Shown piece after piece: positions 1 through 5,382 of a stretch of DNA of 5,626 nt (position 1 is the first letter of the stretch; each line of letters begins with the position of its first letter). A program made the translations under genes and the position numbers. The notes below the pieces were generated by a model. It was not told the origin of the DNA. It made no database searches and was given only the letters and a program-made list of their open reading frames with translations. The stretch is taken from NCBI GenBank assembly GCA_947259475.1, contig CAMYLW010000138.1, forward strand, positions 1 through 5,626, given 5' to 3'. The stretch comes from Thermodesulfobacteriota bacterium (GTDB lineage Bacteria; Desulfobacterota; Syntrophobacteria; BM002).

Positions 1-28
1 CCGCGTATTTGAGCTCCTTTAATAAAAA

Positions 29-1057
29 TTAGGGACGATTTACCGGATTACTCTTAGAGCTATTGAACCACTTGAAATACGCCTTGGCTCCTTTGATACC
101 GGAATCTTCTAGTTTCTTCTTCATCATGTAGGACAAATCGAAATCAGTGGTTCCGACGCCGAGGGTGTCAATGTAAATTGTCCGCTGCCAATCGTCGCTA
201 TGAAGATGGGTATTTCCTTGACCCTCAATGATGGTAGCTATCAAAGCCTTGATGTAATCAAAAAAATCATCGATCTCGTAATGTGCCGGTTCGGCTCCGT
301 AGCGGAAGGCACCAATTTCCTGCTTGGAATCAAGTCTAAAGCCCAGTGTCTCAGTGTTGTAAACATATGGACTGCTCGATGGGTGTTTTTTTAGAAAACG
401 TTTGTTCTCATCCTCGTAATAGTCTGTTTTTATCGCCATCTTCTTCTGGTTCTCCGGGCTGATGTATTTCTCCCGATCGAACAACTTTACTGGATAGTTA
501 TTAAGCACGCCCCCATCTACATAGACGTCGTCTCTTGCGTTCCTTACTGCTGAGAAAAACAAAGGAATCGACATTGAGATCCGCACCGCGTCAGCAATAC
601 GAGTTTTCGGGGTGTGCTCGTGGGAAAAGACCTCCCCAAATCGGGTACTCAGATTTGTGCCATACACATAAAGCTCTGGCTTGCCATCCTCTTTGAGATC
701 TTGAAAAGTTGCATAAGGACCGCCCAGCTTTTTCTTGATGTGCCCGCCGATCCATTCATGGAAAAAATCGCCTCTATACCAACCAAACCTATTTACAAGT
801 CGCTTCGTATCCCGAACCGCACCCCAGCTGTCATCCATGAAGTTGTTGAAATCCAGCTTCTTCAAAACATTTCTCGTCTCGATGTTGCTAAAACCGAGAG
901 CAAACAGAGTCGCATTGATGGCTCCAGCCGAGGTCCCACCTACTCTTTTTATGTTTGGGAGAATGCCTTCTTCCTTTAAGACCTTCATTGCCCCCACATA
1001 AGCGATTCCCTTTACTCCGCCCCCCTCAAAAACAAGGTTCCTAAAATGATATGCCAT
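29..1057 (-). CDS. Patatin-like phospholipase (acyl hydrolase), 342 aa
   Basis: This is a predicted serine lipid acyl hydrolase that would release fatty acids from membrane phospholipids or related lipids. Numbered from the ATG at 1057, the glycine-rich oxyanion loop is at residues 12-17 (GGGVKG), the nucleophile elbow GTSAG at 41-45 makes Ser43 catalytic, and DGG at 181-183 supplies the dyad partner Asp181. The fold therefore looks complete and active. No signal peptide, membrane segment or cysteine is visible. About 150 residues follow the DGG motif and end in a charged helical tail; their role is not clear. The start at 1057 is preferred because GGAGGGAGG lies just before it; an in-frame ATG at 1072 would add five residues. 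The gene follows the unknown 263-aa gene by 39 bp on the same strand, so co-transcription is likely. Patatins serve as virulence factors, housekeeping lipases and anti-phage effectors (CapV of CBASS); no nucleotide cyclase is present here, so the role is open. Confidence 0.93.
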   Translation of the reverse strand: MAYHFRNLVFEGGGVKGIAYVGAMKVLKEEGILPNIKRVGGTSAGAINATLFALGFSNIETRNVLKKLDFNNFMDDSWGAVRDTKRLVNRFGWYRGDFFHEWIGGHIKKKLGGPYATFQDLKEDGKPELYVYGTNLSTRFGEVFSHEHTPKTRIADAVRISMSIPLFFSAVRNARDDVYVDGGVLNNYPVKLFDREKYISPENQKKMAIKTDYYEDENKRFLKKHPSSSPYVYNTETLGFRLDSKQEIGAFRYGAEPAHYEIDDFFDYIKALIATIIEGQGNTHLHSDDWQRTIYIDTLGVGTTDFDLSYMMKKKLEDSGIKGAKAYFKWFNSSKSNPVNRP

Positions 1058-1061
1058 CCTT

Positions 1062-1070
1062 CCTCCCTCC
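1062..1070 (-). promoter_or_regulatory. Ribosome-binding site that decides the patatin start
   Basis: GGAGGGAGG on the minus strand ends 4 bp before the ATG at 1057, with its first GGAGG 8 bp away. The alternative ATG at 1072 adjoins this purine tract and has only a weaker AGGGAG about 9 bp upstream. The family motif FEGGGVKG is also close to the N-terminus when 1057 is used. Confidence 0.6.
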
Positions 1071-1096
1071 ATGTAAGGAGACTCCCTGAGTCACCA

Positions 1097-1888
1097 TTAC
1101 GCCTGATGCGCTTGGATCAGAACTCCGAAGAGAAGATGATTGGGACGATCTACAGTAAGCCCCTTCTTGATAAAAACCTCTCCGTTCTTGTATCCAAGTG
1201 CCTCCACCGGAACCTTTTTCTTCTTTTTAATGTTTTTCTTCTCGAACAGTACATAGATACCGCTTCGCAGGAAAGCACCGCCTACCACCGGGACTAATTG
1301 GAGCGTGGGGAACTCTCCCCAAATATGGTCATCTGGATTCCTTCCGAAAGTCCTGATGATTCCATCAAATAGCTTGGTCGCGACGCCAACGTACGGGATT
1401 CCAGCCAATACATCAAGATTTCTTATCTCTGGAACGCCATCAATTACGGACCTTATCTTGTCATAATAGACGTCCGCATCTGTATCCAACTCGTAAAGGT
1501 CTATCCTGAGATTAAACCACTCTCGAAACAGAACGTTACGGAACACGCCGCGATAGAGAAAACTTGGTGCGTAGCTTTTATCTTTCGCATGAAATTTGGT
1601 AACAAAGGTCATATCAGTTGGAATTTCGGTAAGATCTTGCGGATTCCGCGTGTTGACCTGAAGTTTCATCATGCCTTCGTTGTTAGAGGTGAAGTCGGGA
1701 AGATCTTCCACATAGAAGTTGTAGATATCCAGACTCAGCCTGCGAAATTCAGTGTCTTCGGGGAAAGGAAGGTCCTCAAGCTTGGCACTCGAAGCTTCAA
1801 TTATGTCATAAGCCTTGTCACGCTTGGGACGCTTATCTCCTGACAGATCTACAAAACCTAGTGCAACTGATCTTTCAGGTCCTGGCAT
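1097..1888 (-). CDS. Protein of unknown function, 263 aa, partner of the patatin gene
   Basis: I do not recognise this family. The protein appears soluble, has no signal peptide and no cysteine. Residues 70-135 are rich in alternating hydrophobic patterns (MMKLQVNT, MTFVTKFH, FNLRIDLYEL), which suggests a beta-sandwich or C2-like fold. Residues 141-182 look helical, with a glycine-containing hydrophobic stretch (LAGIPYVGVATKLFDGII), followed by DDHIWGEFPTLQ and further strands (GIYVLFE, LLFGVLIQA). A very basic segment (KKNIKKKKK) lies at 217-225. The hydrophobic hairpin plus lysine patch would suit contact with acidic membranes, but that is inference. The start is firm: AAAGGAGGTG precedes the ATG with 6 bp spacing. 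It is the first gene of a probable operon with the downstream phospholipase. A role as regulator, targeting subunit or immunity partner of that enzyme is possible; none is shown. Confidence 0.85.
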   Translation of the reverse strand: MPGPERSVALGFVDLSGDKRPKRDKAYDIIEASSAKLEDLPFPEDTEFRRLSLDIYNFYVEDLPDFTSNNEGMMKLQVNTRNPQDLTEIPTDMTFVTKFHAKDKSYAPSFLYRGVFRNVLFREWFNLRIDLYELDTDADVYYDKIRSVIDGVPEIRNLDVLAGIPYVGVATKLFDGIIRTFGRNPDDHIWGEFPTLQLVPVVGGAFLRSGIYVLFEKKNIKKKKKVPVEALGYKNGEVFIKKGLTVDRPNHLLFGVLIQAHQA

Positions 1889-1892
1889 AACA

Positions 1893-1902
1893 CACCTCCT
1901 TT
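1893..1902 (-). promoter_or_regulatory. Strong Shine-Dalgarno for the unknown 263-aa gene
   Basis: The minus strand reads AAAGGAGGTG, an almost full match to the 16S anti-Shine-Dalgarno, with 6 bp between AGGAGG and the ATG at 1888. It fixes the start codon and suggests efficient translation of the first gene of the pair. Confidence 0.85.
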
Positions 1903-1926
1903 GATAAACCTGTTATCGATAAACCT
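1903..1926. promoter_or_regulatory. Candidate operator: palindrome TTATCGATAA within direct repeats
   Basis: A perfect 10-bp palindrome TTATCGATAA (1913-1922) lies between two identical 9-bp direct repeats GATAAACCT (1903-1911 and 1918-1926), 15 bp apart. GATAA at 1903-1907 also pairs with TTATC at 1913-1917. The block abuts the Shine-Dalgarno of the 263-aa gene, so a bound repressor could block transcription or translation of the two-gene unit. I could not identify a clear -35/-10 pair upstream. The function is inferred from symmetry and position. Confidence 0.4.
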
Positions 1927-2169
1927 TCTCTCACCATACAATTTACCATCAGGATATCCCGAAGAGATAATAAAAGCATCAGAGCTCCAGTATCTTCATG
2001 CCAAATTCATAGCTATTTCAATAGTGGAATATCCAGCGATGGGTGATGTCGTGCGCTCGAAGGAGAAGAAATATTATCGTGCAGTCTACCTACAGAGGGC
2101 TAATGATTCAAGAAAAAAGAAAGAACCAAACAAAAGGTTATTGCTGCAATGATTGACAACCCAAAAACA
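1927..2169. other. Intergenic stretch without a convincing gene
   Basis: Together with its flanks this is the 354-bp gap between the glycosylase stop and the unknown gene. A plus-strand reading frame is open from 1901 to 2152 but starts at TTG over the opposite gene's ribosome-binding site, has no Shine-Dalgarno of its own and resembles no family I know. The part near 2107-2136 is purine-rich on the plus strand. The promoter of the two-gene unit should lie in this stretch, but no confident hexamers were found. Confidence 0.5.
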
Positions 2170-2206
2170 TTTTACCCATTTTAGACCGGGTCACTTTTGG
2201 GTAAAA
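2170..2206. repeat. 37-bp centred dyad with GACC-G-GGTC core
   Basis: TTTTACCCA (2170-2178) pairs with TGGGTAAAA (2198-2206), and GACC (2184-2187) pairs with GGTC (2189-2192). Both pairs are centred on base 2188, separated by five unpaired positions on each side. ACCCAAAA at 2159-2166 also matches TTTTGGGT at 2195-2202 in inverted orientation. Repeated ACCC/GGGT blocks around a GACCGGGTC core recall the multi-repeat ends of some insertion sequences, so this may be a transposon-end scar; an operator or a weak terminator for the glycosylase gene is also possible. No transposase is present nearby. Confidence 0.45.
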
Positions 2207-2217
2207 ACGCAGAGCGT
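2203..2217 (-). terminator. Weak candidate terminator after the glycosylase gene
   Basis: On the minus strand, 25 bp past the stop codon, ACGC-TCT-GCGT is followed directly by four Ts. The stem is only 4 bp, well short of a typical intrinsic terminator, so this is a tentative call. Confidence 0.2.
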
Positions 2218-2242
2218 GAATTGAGGTGTGATCTTTCCATTA

Positions 2243-3055
2243 TCAGGGCGAAATTTTCAAACGGTTTCCCGCCCTGACAAGAAAGCCCTCCTTTGTAAGC
2301 TGAATGATAATCGGCCGCACCCGTTCTGAACTCTTTCCCACTAGTCGAATCAGTTCCACTTCTGTGAGATCAGGTCTCTCAAGTAAGGTCTTGAGAAGCA
2401 GTCCGCGAATCTCTCTGTTTGAGCCCTGAAACGGAGCCTGCCTGTTATAGTGAGCGCTTCGCCGATTGGGATTGTGCTTCTCATTCTTGAGCATGGCACC
2501 GTAGTCCATGAGAGCATGGTACCACCTCCGCGGACTGCGAGTATCCAGGGTTCCTTCCACCAGGGGCAGGATCTCTTCATCTTTGACTCCATTCTTACTC
2601 GGAAAAAAGAAGTGAATAAATACCCTGCGGATGTTGGTCTCAATGAAGACCGTAGGCTGATTGAAAGCGAAGGCACAGATTGCCCCGGCTGTGGCCGGAC
2701 CGATTCCCGAGAACGTCTGCAGCGTCTCTGCGGAGCTAGGGAGCACACCACCATATTTAGTGACCACCAGTCGACAGATTCTCTGCAGAGCGATCGCCCT
2801 GCGGTTATAGCCCAGCCCCTGCCAAACTTTCAATATCTCTTGCAGTGGAGCTTTACAAACTGCATTATAATCTGGAAACGTCGAAATGAACTGCTCATAC
2901 TTTTCCAAAACCCGCCCCACTTGAGTCTGCTGCAACATAATCTCTGAAACAAGGATGTGGTACGGATCGCGGCTGACTCGCCATGGCATCTCACGGCGGT
3001 GCTCAGTGTAATACTGGTAAATGGTTTGTTTGAACTTATCTATCGATTTGGGCAT
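2243..3055 (-). CDS. MutY/HhH-GPD-type DNA glycosylase without Fe-S cluster, 270 aa
   Basis: This is a base-excision-repair glycosylase of the endonuclease III/MutY superfamily, closest to A/G-specific adenine glycosylases that remove adenine opposite 8-oxoguanine. Numbered from the ATG at 3055, MPWR is at 23-26 and SEIMLQQTQV at 37-46, with Glu38 matching the catalytic Glu37 of E. coli MutY. The helix-hairpin-helix (FSGIGPATAGA) is near 115-125. In the position of the catalytic Asp138 the protein has Glu139 (IETN). The four cluster cysteines are absent: residues 191-205 read NEKHNPN then RRSAHYNR. The C-terminal 50 residues resemble a winged helix (EVELIRLVGK, then IIQLTKEGFLV) instead of the Nudix-like 8-oxoG reader. 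An ATG at 3148 would add 31 residues, but these are encoded by a GC-rich palindrome and look non-native. No clear Shine-Dalgarno precedes 3055. True substrate specificity is uncertain. Confidence 0.85.
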   Translation of the reverse strand: MPKSIDKFKQTIYQYYTEHRREMPWRVSRDPYHILVSEIMLQQTQVGRVLEKYEQFISTFPDYNAVCKAPLQEILKVWQGLGYNRRAIALQRICRLVVTKYGGVLPSSAETLQTFSGIGPATAGAICAFAFNQPTVFIETNIRRVFIHFFFPSKNGVKDEEILPLVEGTLDTRSPRRWYHALMDYGAMLKNEKHNPNRRSAHYNRQAPFQGSNREIRGLLLKTLLERPDLTEVELIRLVGKSSERVRPIIIQLTKEGFLVRAGNRLKISP

Positions 3056-3105
3056 GAGTGTTTTGGTTCGCAGTATGCTCGCGAGACAACATAACAAACG
3101 TACAA

Positions 3106-3128
3106 GGGGAGGGGTTAATCCCCTCCCC
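3106..3128. repeat. GC-rich palindrome, copy 1 (9-bp arms, 5-nt loop)
   Basis: GGGGAGGGG (3106-3114), loop TTAAT, CCCCTCCCC (3120-3128): a perfect hairpin. It lies 25 bp from a second palindrome of the same design. No T-run follows on either strand, so it is not a canonical intrinsic terminator. It resembles REP-type intergenic palindromes and may stabilise or terminate the transporter mRNA. Confidence 0.75.
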
Positions 3129-3152
3129 ATTAGCGCTCGCCATGACATAAGT

Positions 3153-3187
3153 AGCGGGCGGGGATAAACCCCGCCCCCTAGCCCGCT
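3153..3187. repeat. GC-rich palindrome, copy 2, with alternative outer stem
   Basis: GGGCGGGG (3156-3163), loop ATAAA, CCCCGCCC (3169-3176). An alternative outer pairing joins AGCGGGC (3153-3159) with GCCCGCT (3181-3187). Aligned at the loop with copy 1, the central A-T pair of the stem is replaced by C-G, so pairing is kept. It begins 12 bp after the stop codon of the transporter gene. Confidence 0.7.
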
Positions 3188-3199
3188 CCTGTCTCTTGG

Positions 3200-4981
3200 T
3201 TACGTTTTAATCATAACCCGTTTCAGCATCTCTTGCCGGTAAATCTTCATGAGATCGTTTCGGGTAATGACCCCGAGGAGCCGACGAAATCCATCACCAC
3301 TCGCCACTACTGGAAGCTCTTCCATATCAATGTAGCTGAACTTGTTCAGGGAAGAAGCCAAAGTCTCATCTGGGGTGACATAAACCACATCGGTATTGGC
3401 CAGATCTTTAGCATACACCAGCCCGTTGAGCTGATCGTCGTAAATGAACTCTTTGAGGTCCTGAAAAGATATAACTCCCAACAGGTTGTCATCCTCGTCC
3501 GTAGTATAAAGATAATTGCCCCGCCCTCCGAGGAAAAGCTGCATTACCTCATTGTATGGCAGGGTTCCGGGTATTTTAGACACCTGGTGATCCATGACGT
3601 CACGTGCGGTGAGGCTGGTGAGAATCCCCATCTCCCGGCCGGCCGAGATGTCGATGCCGCGATCAATCAGAACTTGGGTGTAAATGGAGTGACGCATAAG
3701 TCTACGGTGGACTACAGTGGCCAAAACACAGGAAGTCATCAGCGGCAGAATAACCGCGTAACTGCCGGTCAACTCGAAGCCCATCATGATGGCAGCCATG
3801 GGGGCCTGGACCGCAGCTCCCAGCACCGCACCCATGCCGACCAGGGCATAACCTCCGGCGTGGGGGGCAATATTGGGCGCCAGAATATTAAATACCAGCC
3901 CTAAAACACCTCCGAGCGTAGCCCCCATAAAAAGGCAGGGGTAGAGAATGCCGCCCGAGCCTCCGGATCCTAAAGTAAGAGCAGTAGCAACAATTTTTAA
4001 GGCCAGCAGAGCCAACAGGGTCTGCCAGACGAAATCACCCTGAATCGCCTGGGTGATAGGATCATACGAACAACCGAGAATCTGAGGAAAAAAGAAGCCG
4101 ATAGCTCCCACTCCCAGACCGCCCAGTATGGGTTGCCAATGAGTCTTGACCGGAGCGAACTTCTCGAACAGCTTCTCCATCCCATGCAGGGTCTTGGTAA
4201 ACCACACCGAGACAAACCCGGCGGCAATGCCGAGAATTGCATAGAAAAAAATCTCCCAGTAACTGAACATCATGTAGGGTGGGAGTTTCAGAGCCGCACC
4301 ATGGACCAACCAGGCCCGGCTAACGGCAGTGGCCACTACTGATGAGATAACGATAGGGCTGAAGCTGTGCAGATTGAACTCGCCCAGCACCACCTCCAGT
4401 GCAAAAAGCACCCCAGCGATGGGAGCGTTGAATATGGCGGCAAGGCCGGCCGCAGCCCCGCAGCCCACCAGCACCCGCATCCGCTCCCCAGATACCTTGA
4501 AGAATTGGCCTACCGCAGAACCAATGGAGGCGCCGATCTGAATGATGGGTCCTTCTTTTCCGGCGGAGCCGCCTGAACCCAAGGTAATGGCCGAGGCCAA
4601 CATCCGTGTGGAAAAGGTACGTACCTTGATGATGCCGCCTTTCAGGGCCACAGCTTCCATGGTGGCCGGGACACCGTCGCTCTTGGCCTCAACTGGAAAA
4701 AAGTAGATGAGAGGAGCCAGAAAGAAGGCTCCAAAGGCAGGTATTAAGATGACAAGCCACTTGGGGTTTCCCACCAGGTCAGGAACGATTTCGAAGAAGA
4801 AATGCTGACCGATTTCTATCATCCATTCGAAACCGATGCTCCCCAGACCTCCCAGAAAGCCCACTATCACGGCCACGATTATTAAAAAAGTCTGATCGCT
4901 CAGTTGATAGCGGCGAAAGAATTCGAGCAACCGATTTCTTAGGGAGCGAGCAATACCGTCTTTGGCGGAGTGTTTTGTCAA
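3200..4981 (-). CDS. ClC-family chloride channel/exchanger with CBS pair, 593 aa
   Basis: This is an inner-membrane anion transporter of the ClC family, working as a homodimer. About 30 charged cytoplasmic residues precede the first helix (TFLIIVAVIVGFLGGLG, from residue 31). The conserved anion-site elements are present in order: KSDGVP (100-105, Ser101 matching E. coli Ser107), GKEGP (141-145, gating Glu143 matching Glu148), FNAPIAGVLFALEVV (184-198), GSGGSGGILYP (338-348) and Tyr434 (matching Tyr445). At the internal proton-site position (E. coli Glu203) there is Val197. Two CBS domains follow at about 459-515 and 526-583; these often bind adenine nucleotides and regulate transport. The length fits ClC plus CBS proteins. 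The start is TTG: an in-frame TGA lies two codons upstream, GAGG sits 8 bp before it, and the next Met (54) is inside the first membrane region. A strong upstream promoter and a long leader suggest regulation. Confidence 0.95.
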   Translation of the reverse strand: MTKHSAKDGIARSLRNRLLEFFRRYQLSDQTFLIIVAVIVGFLGGLGSIGFEWMIEIGQHFFFEIVPDLVGNPKWLVILIPAFGAFFLAPLIYFFPVEAKSDGVPATMEAVALKGGIIKVRTFSTRMLASAITLGSGGSAGKEGPIIQIGASIGSAVGQFFKVSGERMRVLVGCGAAAGLAAIFNAPIAGVLFALEVVLGEFNLHSFSPIVISSVVATAVSRAWLVHGAALKLPPYMMFSYWEIFFYAILGIAAGFVSVWFTKTLHGMEKLFEKFAPVKTHWQPILGGLGVGAIGFFFPQILGCSYDPITQAIQGDFVWQTLLALLALKIVATALTLGSGGSGGILYPCLFMGATLGGVLGLVFNILAPNIAPHAGGYALVGMGAVLGAAVQAPMAAIMMGFELTGSYAVILPLMTSCVLATVVHRRLMRHSIYTQVLIDRGIDISAGREMGILTSLTARDVMDHQVSKIPGTLPYNEVMQLFLGGRGNYLYTTDEDDNLLGVISFQDLKEFIYDDQLNGLVYAKDLANTDVVYVTPDETLASSLNKFSYIDMEELPVVASGDGFRRLLGVITRNDLMKIYRQEMLKRVMIKT

Positions 4982-4990
4982 CAGTCAAGC

Positions 4991-5003
4991 CTCGTCTCAC
5001 GAG
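4991..5003 (-). promoter_or_regulatory. Small hairpin touching the transporter ribosome-binding site
   Basis: On the minus strand CTCGT-GAG-ACGAG forms a 5-bp stem with a 3-nt loop. Its 3' arm shares three bases with GAGG (4990-4993), the likely Shine-Dalgarno for the TTG start at 4981. Folding could lower translation; the stem is short, so this is tentative. Confidence 0.25.
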
Positions 5004-5032
5004 AAGTTCCGCAGAGGGAGTCTGTGCAACAA

Positions 5033-5137
5033 CTAATGTGAAACCCTGGTTCCTGGAGCCCGATAGGGATAGACCTCATCTCCATAGATCATTTTAGCAA
5101 GGACGGTGCCACCGAGGCCCAAAATGCCATCAAACAT
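5033..5137 (-). CDS. Possible small leader ORF, 34 aa
   Basis: An ATG at 5137 opens a 34-codon frame ending in TAG at 5033, 51 bp before the transporter start and about 15 bp after the predicted transcription start. The peptide contains GILGLGG near its N-terminus and the C-terminal part includes EVYPYRAPG. LAKM followed by a hydrophobic/aromatic pair and Gly appears twice in the extended frame (just before the ATG and at residues 13-19). There is no recognisable Shine-Dalgarno. It may be a leader peptide, a decayed gene fragment, or chance; I do not recognise it. Confidence 0.25.
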   Translation of the reverse strand: MFDGILGLGGTVLAKMIYGDEVYPYRAPGTRVSH

Positions 5138-5158
5138 TTTAGCTAATGACAACAGTTT

Positions 5159-5186
5159 ATTATAAGGCAAGGCTTCAGGCAGTCAA
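5159..5186 (-). promoter_or_regulatory. Strong sigma70-type promoter for the transporter
   Basis: On the minus strand TTGACT (5186-5181) and TATAAT (5164-5159) are separated by 16 bp: five of six and six of six matches to the consensus. Transcription should begin near 5152, giving a leader of about 170 nt before the TTG start at 4981. No other gene lies in between apart from the doubtful 34-codon frame. Confidence 0.7.
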
Positions 5187-5187
5187 A

Positions 5188-5197
5188 TTGGCGCCAA
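5188..5197. promoter_or_regulatory. Palindrome TTGGCGCCAA next to the -35 box
   Basis: A perfect 10-bp palindrome lies one base upstream of the -35 hexamer of the transporter promoter, where an activator or repressor could act. The cognate regulator cannot be named from this sequence. Confidence 0.4.
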
Positions 5198-5203
5198 GAA
5201 ATT

Positions 5204-5220
5204 ATCTGCAAACCTAGCAG
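5204..5220. repeat. 17-bp repeat, copy 1, upstream of the transporter promoter
   Basis: ATCTGCAAAC-CTA-GCAG matches copy 2 at 5290-5306 in 15 of 17 positions. It keeps CTGC/GCAG symmetry but with mismatches in the middle, as expected for a weaker half of a binding-site pair. Confidence 0.45.
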
Positions 5221-5289
5221 CAATCCTTAAATCTAAGTTTGAGACCACCTATAAACCAAATTTTTGCAATAATATCAGAATTATTAGTA

Positions 5290-5306
5290 TCTGCAAACTT
5301 TGCAGT
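5290..5306. repeat. 17-bp repeat, copy 2, containing a perfect dyad
   Basis: The repeat contains CTGCAAA-C-TTTGCAG (5292-5306), a perfect 7-bp inverted repeat around one base. The two copies start 86 bp apart, about eight helical turns, so they could face the same side of the DNA. A second, AT-rich dyad AATAAT/ATTATT (5268-5273 and 5281-5286) lies between them. Confidence 0.45.
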
Positions 5307-5349
5307 AGCCTGATGCAGGAATCAAAGAACCGAGGAGTAAAGAATCCGG

Positions 5350-5382
5350 GCCCTGAGGGGCTTTGCCCATCCCCGAAGGGAT
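5350..5382. repeat. Two small tandem hairpins
   Basis: GCCC-TGAG-GGGC (5350-5361) and ATCCC-CGAA-GGGAT (5369-5382) are short perfect stems with 4-nt loops. The second competes with CCGAA/TTCGG (5373-5377 and 5383-5387). They lead directly into the 7-bp periodic tract and are probably part of the same noncoding repeat region. Confidence 0.4.

Noticed and set aside
1901..2152. Plus-strand open frame of 83 codons in the gap
   Set aside because: TTG start over the opposite gene's ribosome-binding site, no Shine-Dalgarno, no family resemblance. Kept only as a note in the intergenic entry.
2450..2947. Plus-strand open frame (165 codons) opposite the glycosylase
   Set aside because: Antisense to a gene with clear catalytic motifs; low-complexity translation without recognisable domains.
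3056..3148. N-terminal extension of the glycosylase to an upstream ATG
   Set aside because: The extra 31 residues are encoded by a GC-rich palindrome, have no ribosome-binding site, and the protein family aligns from about residue 32.
3106..3187. Canonical intrinsic terminator after the transporter gene
   Set aside because: Stems are strong but no run of Ts follows on the transcribed strand, so they are recorded as repeats.
3233..3904. Long plus-strand open frame (223 codons) opposite the transporter
   Set aside because: It lies wholly antisense to well-conserved ClC and CBS coding sequence and its translation shows no family motif.
4976..4981. TTGACA at the transporter start codon as a -35 box
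   Set aside because: No good -10 hexamer lies 16-18 bp downstream, and it would initiate inside the coding sequence.
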